NCBI GenBank assembly: GCA_046704745.1
Contig: JBJKRL010000047.1
Span: 11,310 to 75,309, forward strand
DNA: 64,000 nucleotides
DNA from: CAWGGS01 sp046704745
GTDB lineage: Bacteria; Desulfobacterota; Desulfobulbia; Desulfobulbales; Desulfocapsaceae
Direction of reading: 5' to 3'
Under the pieces are notes generated by a model that did not search any database, was not told the DNA's origin, and worked only from the letters and a program-made list of their open reading frames with translations. Of this stretch, positions 17,376 to 26,626 are shown one piece after another; positions within the stretch are counted from its first letter, which is position 1, and every line of letters begins with the position of its first letter. Position numbers and translations under genes: made by a program.

Positions 17376-19091
17376 ATGAAAAAGATTTTTGTAGGGATTC
17401 TCCTTATAGCTATTGTTGTGGTTTCTTTATTTTTCGTAATCGAAAAAAAGAGAAATGTTGAGATTTCTCCTGAATCTTTTCTTCCTGAGAACGTGCTCGT
17501 TTATTGTCGTCAAAAAGATCTGGCAAGACTCATTGGCGATTTCCAAAAATCACACATGGGGAGAGCTCTATCAGGAATTAATATCATTCAAACGGCCAAA
17601 GACCTTGATTTTCAAGAAAAAGATATAAATCTTCTGGACAAGATCTTGGCCGGCGGGAGTTCATTTATTGAGAGCCCACTTTTCAGTGAGCTTTTCGGTA
17701 ATGATTTTGTATTTGCACTCTTACCCGAGGATTATGCAGCCACTGGTGATCCAAAGGAGAATATTCAAAAAGGCCTGGTATTGATATCAAGACCGCAACA
17801 TGGTGCTCAGCTTATAAACCTTATAGCATCCGGATTCGACACCATGTTGAACCAGACGACCGAAACGTATAAATCGTTCACGATCAAAAAAGTCAAGCAG
17901 GAAGGAAATGTTACCGTTTCGATTACAACCGTCAGGGATTTAATTCTGATAAGTTTGAATACTCGAGTCATCGAGCACTGTCTTGACCGGTACCTTGGGA
18001 ACAAACCTTCGCTTAAAGATAATCTCAAATTTCAAAAGACTCGTAATTTATTCAAAGAACCAGCATTTTTCGGATATTTTGATCTGGATGTGTTAAGGGC
18101 AACTATTGAAAAATATTTAATTAAAACAAATAATAAGCGTAAAAATATTCTTGAGGCAGAAATTAAAAAATGGCGGGGCATGCAAGCTGCCGGCTACGGA
18201 ATCTGGCAGGAACAAGACAGGATAAAGGATAAAGGGGTCGTTATTATAGACGACGGTAAGTTTGATCCGACGGTGAAGGAGCTATATAAAACAGTCTCTG
18301 AAAGAAATTCGACCATGGCAATCGTTCCAGACCAGGTGTTCGGCTACTACTGGACAAACACGATGGATTTGCCGGCGTATTGGAAAATGTACTTATCCGG
18401 AGCCAATGTCGATCAAAAAAAGGTCGGCCAAATGCAAGAGGCCGTTCAGAAACAGTTTGGGATGTCTGTCGAAGACGTTCTGAATATGTTGGACAAACAA
18501 TGTGGTTTTATGATTCAACAAAGTGATGGCAATAAGATTCTTCCACTGCCTGATTTTTCCTTTTTTGTGCAAATTAGAAACAAAAAAAATTTTAATCATT
18601 TCTATAGTAAATTTTTAGAAGACAGTGCTTTGAGTATCAAAAAGATAACCTATAAAGGTGTGGGAATAACGTCTATTGCAGGTGTGCCCCAAGGTGGTTT
18701 TGTGAGATTGTATATCATAAAAAATGACTATCTTGTTGCAGCAACCAGCATGTCAATGATGAAAAAAATTATCGATGTAATGCAGGGAGGCGCTGGATTA
18801 AAAGATAGTTCCGGATTTAAAAAGATGAATATGGGACTAACGGATAAAAACAACTCTGTTGTCTATATTCGAGTCGGAGATCTCATAAAAACGATCAAGG
18901 AGCTGGCAACCTGGGGGAGGGCGTTGCTTGCTTTCAAGGATCAGGAGGATTCAAGAAAAATAGGAGTTGTAATTGATCAAATACTCAACCCACTATTTAA
19001 CGGTCTTTCAATGTGTTCCGACTTTGGCCTGCGCAGCCGGTTTTCTCCTGATATGATAACAATTGAATCAACGACATTGATCAGGGAATAA
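17376..19091 (+). CDS. Membrane-anchored protein of unknown function
   Basis: 571 residues with a single N-terminal hydrophobic segment (ILLIAIVVVSLFFVIEKKR) and a long soluble, presumably periplasmic domain. The body alternates short hydrophobic strands and amphipathic helices, resembling DUF3352-type proteins, but I do not recognise it firmly. No catalytic motif is evident. Its stop and the next ATG share bases (TAATG), so the pair is translationally coupled. It lies in the run yifB - this gene - small unknown - thiL. Confidence 0.6.
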   Translation: MKKIFVGILLIAIVVVSLFFVIEKKRNVEISPESFLPENVLVYCRQKDLARLIGDFQKSHMGRALSGINIIQTAKDLDFQEKDINLLDKILAGGSSFIESPLFSELFGNDFVFALLPEDYAATGDPKENIQKGLVLISRPQHGAQLINLIASGFDTMLNQTTETYKSFTIKKVKQEGNVTVSITTVRDLILISLNTRVIEHCLDRYLGNKPSLKDNLKFQKTRNLFKEPAFFGYFDLDVLRATIEKYLIKTNNKRKNILEAEIKKWRGMQAAGYGIWQEQDRIKDKGVVIIDDGKFDPTVKELYKTVSERNSTMAIVPDQVFGYYWTNTMDLPAYWKMYLSGANVDQKKVGQMQEAVQKQFGMSVEDVLNMLDKQCGFMIQQSDGNKILPLPDFSFFVQIRNKKNFNHFYSKFLEDSALSIKKITYKGVGITSIAGVPQGGFVRLYIIKNDYLVAATSMSMMKKIIDVMQGGAGLKDSSGFKKMNMGLTDKNNSVVYIRVGDLIKTIKELATWGRALLAFKDQEDSRKIGVVIDQILNPLFNGLSMCSDFGLRSRFSPDMITIESTTLIRE

Positions 19092-19453
19092 TGGAAAATT
19101 TAATTGCCGATCTTAAAAAAGCCATCACCTTCAAGGATAGTACAGATGTCGGTGATATTGTCCTTATTGCTGCAAATGATCCTCCCATGCTGATATATTC
19201 CTATGTTACATCAATTGAAAAAGACGCCGGCAGAAAAGACGAATGGTGGCATGTAACCATGTCCATGTTGACCGTGCCGCCGCAGAAGGTAACCTGGACT
19301 TTGCGTACCCCCCAGATGACAGGAATGGAGTCCTTCACCATGGGTGGAGAAGCACGATTCATGAAAGCTGTCGATTTTTCTATCACCGAACCCTCAAAAA
19401 AAATAATCGAGAAAGGAACGGGAAAGGGTGGCGGTTTAAAAAGGGTCAAGTAA
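19091..19453 (+). CDS. Hypothetical small protein
   Basis: A 120-residue soluble protein that I do not recognise. Two strand-rich segments flank a charged middle (KDEWWHVTMSMLTVPPQKVT), and the C-terminus is basic and glycine-rich (GTGKGGGLKRVK). The ATG at 19091 overlaps the stop of the preceding anchored protein by one base. It precedes thiL by about 10 bp. Coupling suggests a shared role with the anchored protein, perhaps a cytoplasmic partner. Confidence 0.65.
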   Translation: MENLIADLKKAITFKDSTDVGDIVLIAANDPPMLIYSYVTSIEKDAGRKDEWWHVTMSMLTVPPQKVTWTLRTPQMTGMESFTMGGEARFMKAVDFSITEPSKKIIEKGTGKGGGLKRVK

Positions 19454-19462
19454 AGAATCTCC

Positions 19463-20458
19463 ATGCAGCTCTCGGAAAGAAACCTTATACAATACATACG
19501 GGAAAAGGCAGGTTCGTCCTGTCATGGTCTTGTCAAAGGAATAGGAGACGATTGTTCGGTATTCGGCAAAACGGAAAGCACTTCCTGGTTGGTTTCCACC
19601 GACATGCTGGTAGATGGGGTGCATTTTACGAAAGAGCGACATCCGGCGAAATTGTTGGGAAGAAAATCAATAGCAGTGAACCTGAGCGATATCGCAGCAA
19701 TGGGTGGTATCCCACGTTATGCCTTGGTATCTATGAGTCTACCGGAAGGACTATCTTCTGAATGGCTCTACGAATGGATCGACGGCGTAATTGAGATTCT
19801 CAGCGAATACGATTGCTGTTTGATAGGTGGAGATACCGTCAAAGGTAAGGAAATTAACATCTCAGTTACAGTCCTTGGTGAACAACACCCTTCGGGGTGT
19901 CTTTATAGGGATGGCGCAGGAGTTGATGATATCGTTTATGTCTCCACTCCGTTGGGATATTCAACCATCGGACTGGAAATTCTAAAAAAATTTGATTTGA
20001 AATCCATTCACAAAAAATGGGATCCGTTTATTCAGGCCCATCTTGATCCTCCACCGCAGATTCAGCTTGGACAGATTATCTGTAAAAGCGGTTGTGCAAC
20101 TGCTATGCAGGATATTTCAGACGGTTTGGCCACGGACCTAGGCCATATCTGCAAAGAAAGCGGGGTTGGCGCGGTTCTGTATGAAAGCCTTTTCCCCAAA
20201 GACCTGGTTTTTGATGAGGCCTGTCTGGCTTTTGGCTTGCAGAAATTTGATTGTTTATTGAGCGGCGGAGAGGATTACCAACTGGTTTTTACGGTAAAAA
20301 GCGGTTGTGAAAAAAAACTCGAAGAACATGTTTTACAAGCTGGAGATTTTTCAATCGTTCCTATCGGAAAAATTGTAAAAGACCGGGGAGTTTTTCTAGT
20401 TGGAGAAGACGGCACGAATCACGAGGTTACCTTTCATGGATATGAACATTTGATTTAA
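19463..20458 (+). CDS. thiL: Thiamine-monophosphate kinase
   Basis: ThiL phosphorylates thiamine phosphate to thiamine diphosphate using ATP. The 331 residues carry the PurM-like superfamily motifs in order: LVKGIGDDCSVF, STDMLVDGVHF, AVNLSDIAAMGG, IGGDTVKG, MQDISDGLATDLGHI and LLSGGEDYQLVF. The length is standard. The start MQLSERNLIQYIREK fits other ThiL proteins. It closes the plus-strand run begun at the DUF1015 gene. It converges on the dCMP deaminase with only 21 bp between stops. Confidence 0.93.
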   Translation: MQLSERNLIQYIREKAGSSCHGLVKGIGDDCSVFGKTESTSWLVSTDMLVDGVHFTKERHPAKLLGRKSIAVNLSDIAAMGGIPRYALVSMSLPEGLSSEWLYEWIDGVIEILSEYDCCLIGGDTVKGKEINISVTVLGEQHPSGCLYRDGAGVDDIVYVSTPLGYSTIGLEILKKFDLKSIHKKWDPFIQAHLDPPPQIQLGQIICKSGCATAMQDISDGLATDLGHICKESGVGAVLYESLFPKDLVFDEACLAFGLQKFDCLLSGGEDYQLVFTVKSGCEKKLEEHVLQAGDFSIVPIGKIVKDRGVFLVGEDGTNHEVTFHGYEHLI

Positions 20459-20479
20459 TCTTGTTGAAATTCATAATAA

Positions 20480-20989
20480 TCAATCTTTTATGGAATAATC
20501 GAGGGTGATTAAATATCGTTCAGTTTTAAGTTGTCTGTAGGTGATATTGGGCGATGTATCAAGCATCCGTTTCGATGCCTTAACAGCGTCAGTGTCCTTG
20601 TATTTATCAGAAAGATATATAATCTCCTTGATCCCTGCTTGGATGATAACTTTTGTGCATTCATTGCACGGGAATAACCCTACATAAATTCTGCAGTTTC
20701 TCAGATCGTAGGAAATCGAATTCAGGACAGCATTGAGCTCGGCGTGACAGACGTAAGGGTATTTCGTATCAAGATAAACTCCTTCCCGAGCCCAAGGCAA
20801 TTCATCGTCGGAACATCCCCACGGGAATCCGTTGTATCCAACACCAACGATCTTGTTTTGATCGTTGGCTACACAGGCACCAACCTGGGTATTCGGGTCT
20901 TTGCTTCGATGTGCCGAAAGCAGGGCCACAGCCATGAAATATTCATCCCAGGTAAGATAATCAGTACGCTTTTTTGTTTTTTGTGTCAT
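20480..20989 (-). CDS. Deoxycytidylate (dCMP) deaminase / ComEB-like
   Basis: Zinc-dependent deamination of dCMP to dUMP, feeding dTMP synthesis. 169 residues. The zinc motifs CHAELNAVLN and PCNECTKVII are intact, preceded by LTWDEYFMAVALLSAHRSKDP and VGACVANDQNKIVGVGYNGFP, all typical of the dCMP-deaminase branch. The ATG at 20989 (MTQKTKK) is chosen; an in-frame start at 21028 is less likely. It sits immediately downstream of the alpha/beta hydrolase on the same strand. Confidence 0.9.
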   Translation of the reverse strand: MTQKTKKRTDYLTWDEYFMAVALLSAHRSKDPNTQVGACVANDQNKIVGVGYNGFPWGCSDDELPWAREGVYLDTKYPYVCHAELNAVLNSISYDLRNCRIYVGLFPCNECTKVIIQAGIKEIIYLSDKYKDTDAVKASKRMLDTSPNITYRQLKTERYLITLDYSIKD

Positions 20990-21064
20990 AATTTGTCGTA
21001 AATTTAGAAAATATCGAAATTCGACCATTGGGACAGATCTTCACAAGATTAGCGAGTCAGGAGA

Positions 21065-21904
21065 TCATGATTTGGATTCCCTGCCTTTTCTTTGTCTTCG
21101 AATATTGCGCCAGGATGACTCTCCGGTTATTGCATCTATAAATTGGCGTATTGTTAAGAAATATTGAATTCCACCATAACTGATTAATGTGTTATGATCA
21201 GCGCCTGGTATTAAAAAAAATTGTTTGTTTCTCGCTCCACTATGGGCTTGAAGCTTTTCCGCCTCGGAAGGTGGAATCAATTGGTCTCGAGCTCCATGCA
21301 AAAAAAGTGTAGGAAGAGTAACTGTGGAAATCTTTTGCTTGTTCCCAAAGCACTCCTCCTCCAGTATCTCCGTTTTAGACGTATCAATTCCAAGTGTCCG
21401 TAAAAGGGGCAAACTGTCTGCAAAGCTGCTTTCAAGGATCAAGCCCTTCAGGGAATCTCCAAAACGTAAGGCAACTTCAATGGCGGGAGCAGAGCCAAGG
21501 GAGCGCCCCATAACAAAAAGCGGACCAGATGCGCCCAAATGTTGTAAGTGTCTTTTCACCTCATCAAAAGCTACAACAGCATCTTTGAACAGAGAGGTCA
21601 CCGTGGGAAATCCTGAACTCCATCCATATCCCCGGTAACTCATTACCAGGAGATTACAACCGACATTCATATATTCAAGAGCTATGTCATCATGGTCGCA
21701 GACAATTTCTCCATTACCATGAAAATAGAGAATCGAGGGGGAAGAAAGAGCGCTGATATAGAGGCGACAGCCAAGAAATACCTCGTGGTCAACAGAAATA
21801 TTGAGATCAATCGCTCCTTCCGGAAGAAGCGTTTTGGGCGCCTTACGGGGATGGAACAGAAACGAAAGGATTTCAGGTCGGTTAAGTTTTGTGTATTCCT
21901 GCAT
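21065..21904 (-). CDS. Alpha/beta hydrolase
   Basis: 279 residues with the serine-hydrolase triad pattern: oxyanion region LYFHGNGE, nucleophile elbow GRSLGSAPAIE, acid in LHGARDQLIPPSEAE and histidine in PGADHNTLI. No signal peptide is visible, so it is probably cytoplasmic. The closest recognisable relatives are uncharacterised ABHD17/BEM46-like hydrolases; substrate is unknown. The C-terminus is strongly basic. It shares its strand with the dCMP deaminase 75 bp downstream. Confidence 0.8.
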   Translation of the reverse strand: MQEYTKLNRPEILSFLFHPRKAPKTLLPEGAIDLNISVDHEVFLGCRLYISALSSPSILYFHGNGEIVCDHDDIALEYMNVGCNLLVMSYRGYGWSSGFPTVTSLFKDAVVAFDEVKRHLQHLGASGPLFVMGRSLGSAPAIEVALRFGDSLKGLILESSFADSLPLLRTLGIDTSKTEILEEECFGNKQKISTVTLPTLFLHGARDQLIPPSEAEKLQAHSGARNKQFFLIPGADHNTLISYGGIQYFLTIRQFIDAITGESSWRNIRRQRKGRESKS

Positions 21905-22415
21905 GTTGTTTTCCTTTTTAATATTGCTGAAGGACTATACGAAGTTTCTTTGAAAATTACCAGATGTGAAAAAATCATAAAATGTGAGGACCCTGAATAG
22001 TTCAAGGGTCGATGCGGTCCGCTGGCCAAGAAGACGTGAGGTTCACACTATAGTATGTGGACTTCGCAAGAGACGCGGGATAGCGGGCCGGCTCGGCTTT
22101 CCCGAGGGGTGCTTATCTGTTTTAAGGGGCTCTTGTGAACACTTTGAAATTTGCAGGCACAATTATTTCTTCGAAATGTCTTGTCCCTTTCGAAAGCTAA
22201 AGACTTAACCAGTGTTCGCAAGAAGTTCGGGATAAGAGAACGAGTCGTTATCATTAAATCTTTTCAATAAAAAGTGAAATTAAAATTTGCATTGAATATA
22301 AAAAACACAGATACTACAAGGAGAAAGAACGATAAAAACAGTAATATGGGAACTAATAGAATAAATGTAACAGCCAAAAATTTGTTGTTCATTTTAATAA
22401 ACTTTCAATCCAAAA
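21905..22415. other. Intergenic region with palindromic repeats
   Basis: About 510 bp without a credible gene. It contains an imperfect palindrome around 22042-22061 (TTCACACTATAGTATGTGGA), a CTCGG/CCGAG hairpin near 22093-22105, and the repeat at 22132-22232. The segment CCCGAGGGGTGCTTATCT (22101-22118) also resembles CCCGGAGGGTGCTTACCT at 63970-63987. The last 180 bp before the response regulator are AT-rich and probably hold its promoter. Confidence 0.5.
22132..22232. repeat. Dispersed repeat, copy E (pairs with 6965-7064)
   Basis: The element is bounded by CTTGTGAACAC (22132-22142) and its near-perfect inverse GTGTTCGCAAG (22212-22222, 10 of 11). It shares GGCACAATT and AATGTCTTGTCC with copy D at identical spacing and has no coding potential. 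Inverted ends and small size suggest a non-autonomous mobile element. Confidence 0.55.
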
Positions 22416-23549
22416 ATGACGGAAAAAATTCTATTCGTTGATGACGAACTCAATGTGCTGGAATCCATAGCACGTCAGCTGAGGAAAAGGTTTGCACTGC
22501 GAACGGCCGACAGCGGACAAGAGGCATTGAAGATTTTACAGGAAGAGGGACCATTTTCGGTAATTGTAGCAGATATGAGGATGCCGGGAATGGATGGGGT
22601 GCAATTGTTATCCAATGTAAAAGATCTTTATCCAGATACGGTTCGGATGATGCTTACAGGTAATGCTGATCAGGAAACAGCTATCGAAGCTGTGAACAAG
22701 GGGCATATCTTTAAGTTTCTGAACAAGCCCTGTCCTACCAGTATTCTTGTACCTTCACTTGCTCTTGCTCAAAGACAATATCGTTTAATAACGGCTGAAA
22801 GAGAGTTGCTTGATAAAACATTGAAGGGAAGCGTCAAGGTTTTATCGGAACTGTTGAGTTTATCGAACCCGACAGCTTTTAGTTGCGGCTATCGGATTAA
22901 AAACCTTGTGGTTGAGCTTGCTCAACGAATGAATATGACTCAGATCTGGAAATTCGAAGTTGCCGCTTTAATGTCTCAAATAGGCTGCATCACTCTTCCT
23001 ACCGATATTTTAAACAAAAAACATGCCAATATCGAACTGACAGAAGAAGAAACCGAAATGTACAACAGTCACCCGACGGTTGGGGCCAGTTTGCTTGCTG
23101 ATATTCCAAGACTTGAGTCGGTTGTTGGTATGATTTCTGAACAATTACGCCGATATGATGATTTTTCGGAGGAAACCTGCAAAGAAGAAGAGATTGCGCT
23201 GGGAGCACAGATATTACGTGTCGCTCTTGATTATGATCTTATGCAATTTTATGGAAAGGGGCATAAGGAAGCGGTAGATGAAATGTTTGCTCAAAAAGGG
23301 GTATATAACCCGGATATCTTAACACAGTTGAAGGATGTCAAATTGGAGGAAGGTGCCAGAGTGGCAAGCCTAAAGGTTCAGGATATCTCCATAGGGATGA
23401 TTGCCGAAGAAGATATCCTCGCTAAAAACGGTATACTTCTCACGCCAAAAGGGCAGGAAATTACCTGGCCGGTATTGCGTGGATTGGTTAATTTCTCTAA
23501 ACAGGTGGGTGTTAGAGAACCAATAAGAGTCCGAATTGAACAGACCTAA
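22416..23549 (+). CDS. Response regulator with degenerate HD-type output domain (first of a paralogous pair)
   Basis: 377 residues. N-terminal receiver (LFVDDELN, phospho-Asp in VIVADMRMPGMDG, then MLTG and LNKPC with the conserved Lys), a connector, and an HD-GYP-like region at about 150-260. In that region the metal-binding HD dyad (usually HDIGK) reads MSQIGC, while the downstream HP of NSHPTVGASLL is kept, so phosphodiesterase activity is doubtful. The C-terminal LKVQDISIGMIAEEDILAKNG segment occurs in related regulators. The third gene of the cluster (25101) is a full-length paralog. No sensor kinase is adjacent. Confidence 0.85.
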   Translation: MTEKILFVDDELNVLESIARQLRKRFALRTADSGQEALKILQEEGPFSVIVADMRMPGMDGVQLLSNVKDLYPDTVRMMLTGNADQETAIEAVNKGHIFKFLNKPCPTSILVPSLALAQRQYRLITAERELLDKTLKGSVKVLSELLSLSNPTAFSCGYRIKNLVVELAQRMNMTQIWKFEVAALMSQIGCITLPTDILNKKHANIELTEEETEMYNSHPTVGASLLADIPRLESVVGMISEQLRRYDDFSEETCKEEEIALGAQILRVALDYDLMQFYGKGHKEAVDEMFAQKGVYNPDILTQLKDVKLEEGARVASLKVQDISIGMIAEEDILAKNGILLTPKGQEITWPVLRGLVNFSKQVGVREPIRVRIEQT

Positions 23550-23550
23550 A

Positions 23551-23825
23551 CCGAATATCTCATGGACACTGTGTTAATTTTTTATGCTTCAGGAAGTATG
23601 AGATGTTTCGAAGAAAAACTTGTGCCTATTAAAATTGCACGGTTTTCAATAATGATGCCTTGAAACAGATAAGAACATTTTGGGTATGAACTTCGGCTTC
23701 AATGCCCATAAGGTATCAGTTCAGGCAGCACCATCTTCTTCACATTTGGCAATGAAAAGAGCCAACTCTAGTTCATTACCAAACCTTGAACCTGGCTCGG
23801 CCTGAATTGATGAGAAATCCGGGCT
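23551..23825. repeat. Inverted-repeat-bounded (MITE-like) element, copy B
   Basis: The left end CCGAATATCTCATGGACA (23551-23568) directly follows the stop region of the preceding response regulator. The right end TTGATGAGAAATCCGGGCT closes it at about 23825. Both ends and the sub-terminal sequences match copy A at 3269-3524, while the middle has diverged. It fills most of the gap between the first and second response regulators. Confidence 0.6.
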
Positions 23826-23892
23826 AATCGGAGTAGGTATGCATCTTTAAAAGAAAAAGGAACCTGGTCATCAATACCAGCTGGAGAAACAG

Positions 23893-25101
23893 ATGGATAG
23901 AAGAAGGCTCTTGTTCGTTGACGATGAACCAAACATATTGGATGGACTTCGAAGGATGCTCCGTTCAATGCGCAAGGAATTCGAACTCTGTTTTGCCGAA
24001 AGTGCAAAACAGGCATTGGAGTTGATGAGTGAGACTGCATTCGATGTGGTCGTGTCGGATATGCGGATGCCGGGAATGGATGGTGCTGATTTATTGGCTG
24101 AGATCCAAAAAAAATATCCCCATTCCATACGAATAATGCTGACAGGGCAGGCTGATGATGAATCGACCTTGCGAACTATTGGTGTTGTCCATCAGTTTCT
24201 TGCCAAACCATGTGATCCGGAAAAACTCAAAGGAATACTTATTCGTGCAAGTGCCTTGCACAGGCTCATGATCGACGGAAAGCTCAAAGATATAATTTCC
24301 AGTATCGATACCCTGCCCAGTCTTCCAACCGTCTATGCCAAACTCCAGAAGAAAATACGTGACCCCGAAGCATCTCTTGATGATATCGGCGATATTATCA
24401 GCCAGGATATCGCCATGACCGCCAAGGTCCTTCAGCTAGTAAATTCGGCATTTTTCGGACTATATCAAAAGGTTGAAAGTCCGGCACGAGCCGTGACACT
24501 GCTTGGTCTTGATACCATTAAAGCCCTTGTCCTCGGAAGCCAGATTTTCTCTGAGATAAAGATATCAAGCGACGATTTTTCAGCGGAATTATTATGGATG
24601 CACAGCATGATGGTTGGGACGTTAGCCAAAAAGATCGCGGATTTTGAAGGTGTTTCAAAGGAGATTGTCAGTAACTGTTTTATAGCTGGTGCTCTTCATG
24701 ACATAGGAAAACTCATCTTGGTCTCCAAGATGCCGCAACATTATAATGATGTCGTTTCGTTGGCAAAAAAGGAAAATATTACCCTACGCCAAGCAGAGCG
24801 CACAATATTTAAAGCGACCCATTGCGATATGGGCGCTTATCTGACAGGTCTTTGGGGATTCTCAAGTGATATTGTCGAGGCCATAGGTTTTCATCATCAA
24901 TTGGGAGAGTATCCGGCTGAAACCTTCACCCCTGCGCTGGCCGTTCATATAGCCAACATAATGTATTATAAATTTCATGAGGATCAAACGATCGGGGCAG
25001 TACCGGAATTTGATGAAAAATATCTAGAAAAAATAGGACTTGGTGAAAATTTGAAAAGTTGGCATGATCTTTGTTTTTCTTATATGGAGAATCCCGCATA
25101 A
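23893..25101 (+). CDS. Response regulator with HDOD output domain
   Basis: 402 residues: receiver at about 1-120 (LLFVDDEPN, VVVSDMRMPGMDG, LAKPCDP) followed by an HDOD domain at about 145-340. HDOD hallmarks are present: LPSLPTVYAKL, SQDIAMTAKVLQLVNSAFFG, a LLGLDTIKALVLG helix, and an intact HD-containing segment GALHDIGKLIL. HDOD proteins control motility, cell cycle and secretion in several bacteria, usually by binding rather than by catalysis. The stop overlaps the next ATG (TAATG), so the second and third regulators are cotranslated. Confidence 0.88.
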   Translation: MDRRRLLFVDDEPNILDGLRRMLRSMRKEFELCFAESAKQALELMSETAFDVVVSDMRMPGMDGADLLAEIQKKYPHSIRIMLTGQADDESTLRTIGVVHQFLAKPCDPEKLKGILIRASALHRLMIDGKLKDIISSIDTLPSLPTVYAKLQKKIRDPEASLDDIGDIISQDIAMTAKVLQLVNSAFFGLYQKVESPARAVTLLGLDTIKALVLGSQIFSEIKISSDDFSAELLWMHSMMVGTLAKKIADFEGVSKEIVSNCFIAGALHDIGKLILVSKMPQHYNDVVSLAKKENITLRQAERTIFKATHCDMGAYLTGLWGFSSDIVEAIGFHHQLGEYPAETFTPALAVHIANIMYYKFHEDQTIGAVPEFDEKYLEKIGLGENLKSWHDLCFSYMENPA

Positions 25102-26267
25102 TGAACAAAAATGAAATTCTCTTTGTCGATGATCAGCTAGGGATTATCAAAGCCTTTGAACGACAATTCAGAAGGTTATTTTCTGTCCGCACAGCTGATA
25201 GCGCAGCCCAGGCTCTAGAAATACTTGATTCCGAAGGTCCGTATTGTGTTATCGTAACAGACATGCGGATGCCGGGAATGGATGGTGTACAGCTTCTTGC
25301 TCGGGTTAAAGAGCTTTATCCCGATATGGTTCGTATCATGCTTACGGGCGACTCTGATTTACAAACTGCAATAGAAGCAGTAAATAGCGGGCAGATATTT
25401 AGATTCCTGTCAAAACCATGCAACCCTCAAACGTTAACGGAAACCCTTGAACAGGCTTTGAGGCAATATAATCTTATAACGGCGGAAAAAGAACTTCTTA
25501 ATCAAACATTAAAAGGGAGTGTGAACGTTTTATGTGAACTCCTCAGTTTAGCTAACCCAACTGCGTTCAGCAGAGGTTTTAGAGTAAAGGACGCAGTAGT
25601 CGAGGTTGCGCGAAAACTGGGACTTGAACGACTCTGGCAGTATGAAATAGCAGCATTGATGTCCCAAATAGGTTGTGTGACAATTCCTGACGATATTTTA
25701 AAAAAAATACAGTCTGGAGCAGCTCTAACCCCGAAAGAAAGAAAAATGTACATGAATCACCCCAAAGTCGGGGCAAAATTGATCACAAAAATCCCTCGTT
25801 TGGGCCATGTTGCGAAGATGATAGAATATCAACTGCTTTCTTATGAAGAATTTGTTTATGATAATAACAAGCTATTGACAAATGAGGAGCAGATTGGAGC
25901 TCAGATTCTGAGGATGGCAATTGATCATGATTTCCTTCTCATTCAAGGAGATTCGCACAAGGTGGCGATACAAAAAATGAGTAGGGAGCAAGGGGTGTAC
26001 AATCAAAAAATTTTACAAATTTTAGCGGAAATCCAAATAAAAAATGAGAGGGTGAAGATCCTCACCTTGAATTTTGAAGATGTTCTTCCCGGTATGATAG
26101 CCGATGAAGACATACGGGCTCGAAATGGTGCTCTCGTGATCCCTCGCGGTCAGGAAATAACGTGGTCGGTCATTCAGGAATTGACCAACTACCTCGAACA
26201 CATAGGTATAAAGGACCCCATACGGGTTCGTACCTATGAGCCATACCCTGAAGGAAATGAGAATTGA
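25101..26267 (+). CDS. Response regulator with degenerate HD-type output domain (paralog of 22416)
   Basis: 388 residues, the same architecture as the first regulator: receiver (ILFVDDQLG, VIVTDMRMPGMDG, LSKPCNP), connector NQTLKGSVNVLCELLSLANP, HD-like region with MSQIGCVTIPDDIL in place of the HD dyad, NHPKVGAKLI retained, and the C-terminal GMIADEDIRARNG and PRGQEITWSV blocks. The receiver's acidic pocket has D-D-Q rather than D-D-E in its first motif. The ATG at 25101 overlaps the upstream stop. It ends 50 bp before the 3' end of tRNA-His on the opposite strand. Confidence 0.85.
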   Translation: MNKNEILFVDDQLGIIKAFERQFRRLFSVRTADSAAQALEILDSEGPYCVIVTDMRMPGMDGVQLLARVKELYPDMVRIMLTGDSDLQTAIEAVNSGQIFRFLSKPCNPQTLTETLEQALRQYNLITAEKELLNQTLKGSVNVLCELLSLANPTAFSRGFRVKDAVVEVARKLGLERLWQYEIAALMSQIGCVTIPDDILKKIQSGAALTPKERKMYMNHPKVGAKLITKIPRLGHVAKMIEYQLLSYEEFVYDNNKLLTNEEQIGAQILRMAIDHDFLLIQGDSHKVAIQKMSREQGVYNQKILQILAEIQIKNERVKILTLNFEDVLPGMIADEDIRARNGALVIPRGQEITWSVIQELTNYLEHIGIKDPIRVRTYEPYPEGNEN

Positions 26268-26316
26268 AACTTTGTTTAAAATGGTGGGATAGCCAATATA
26301 GCGTATGAAAAGAGGA

Positions 26317-26394
26317 TGGGGTGGGCGATGGGACTTGAACCCACGACCTCCTGGGCCACAACCAGGTGCCCTAACCAACTAGGCCACGCCCACC
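26317..26394 (-). tRNA. tRNA-His (anticodon GTG)
   Basis: On the minus strand the acceptor GTGGGCG pairs with CGCCCAC, with an extra G at -1 (26394) facing C73 (26320), the His-specific identity element. The D arm is GGCCTAGTTGGTTAGGGC, the anticodon loop is TTGTGGC (anticodon GTG) in a CCTGG/CCAGG stem, and the T arm reads GTGGGTTCAAGTCCCAT. CCA is encoded (26319-26317). Confidence 0.97.
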
Positions 26395-26626
26395 ATCCTA
26401 AAGGGGACTAATTAAAATTGGTGCTTTATATACCTGTTGACCATGAGTTTTGCAAGGACAAAGTTGCCTCTCCTGGATTTCTCCGACTCTTAAGAGAGTC
26501 TTTAAGGAGCTGTGGGGCTATTGATATCCAAATGATGTATTATCGTACTCTGTTCTACCTATTAAGGGTATAAATACCCATAAGGGGCATAAATATTTTA
26601 GGCGGTACGATTCGGTCTCCTCCTCG

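Noticed and set aside
21984..22208. 74-residue frame in the repeat region
   Set aside because: Covers the palindromes and repeat copy E; arginine/cysteine composition reflects the repeats, not a protein.
26560..26610. Short direct repeat AAGGGTATAAATACCC / AAGGGGCATAAATATT as a possible CRISPR or iteron
   Set aside because: Only two imperfect units with no spacers of regular length and no associated genes.
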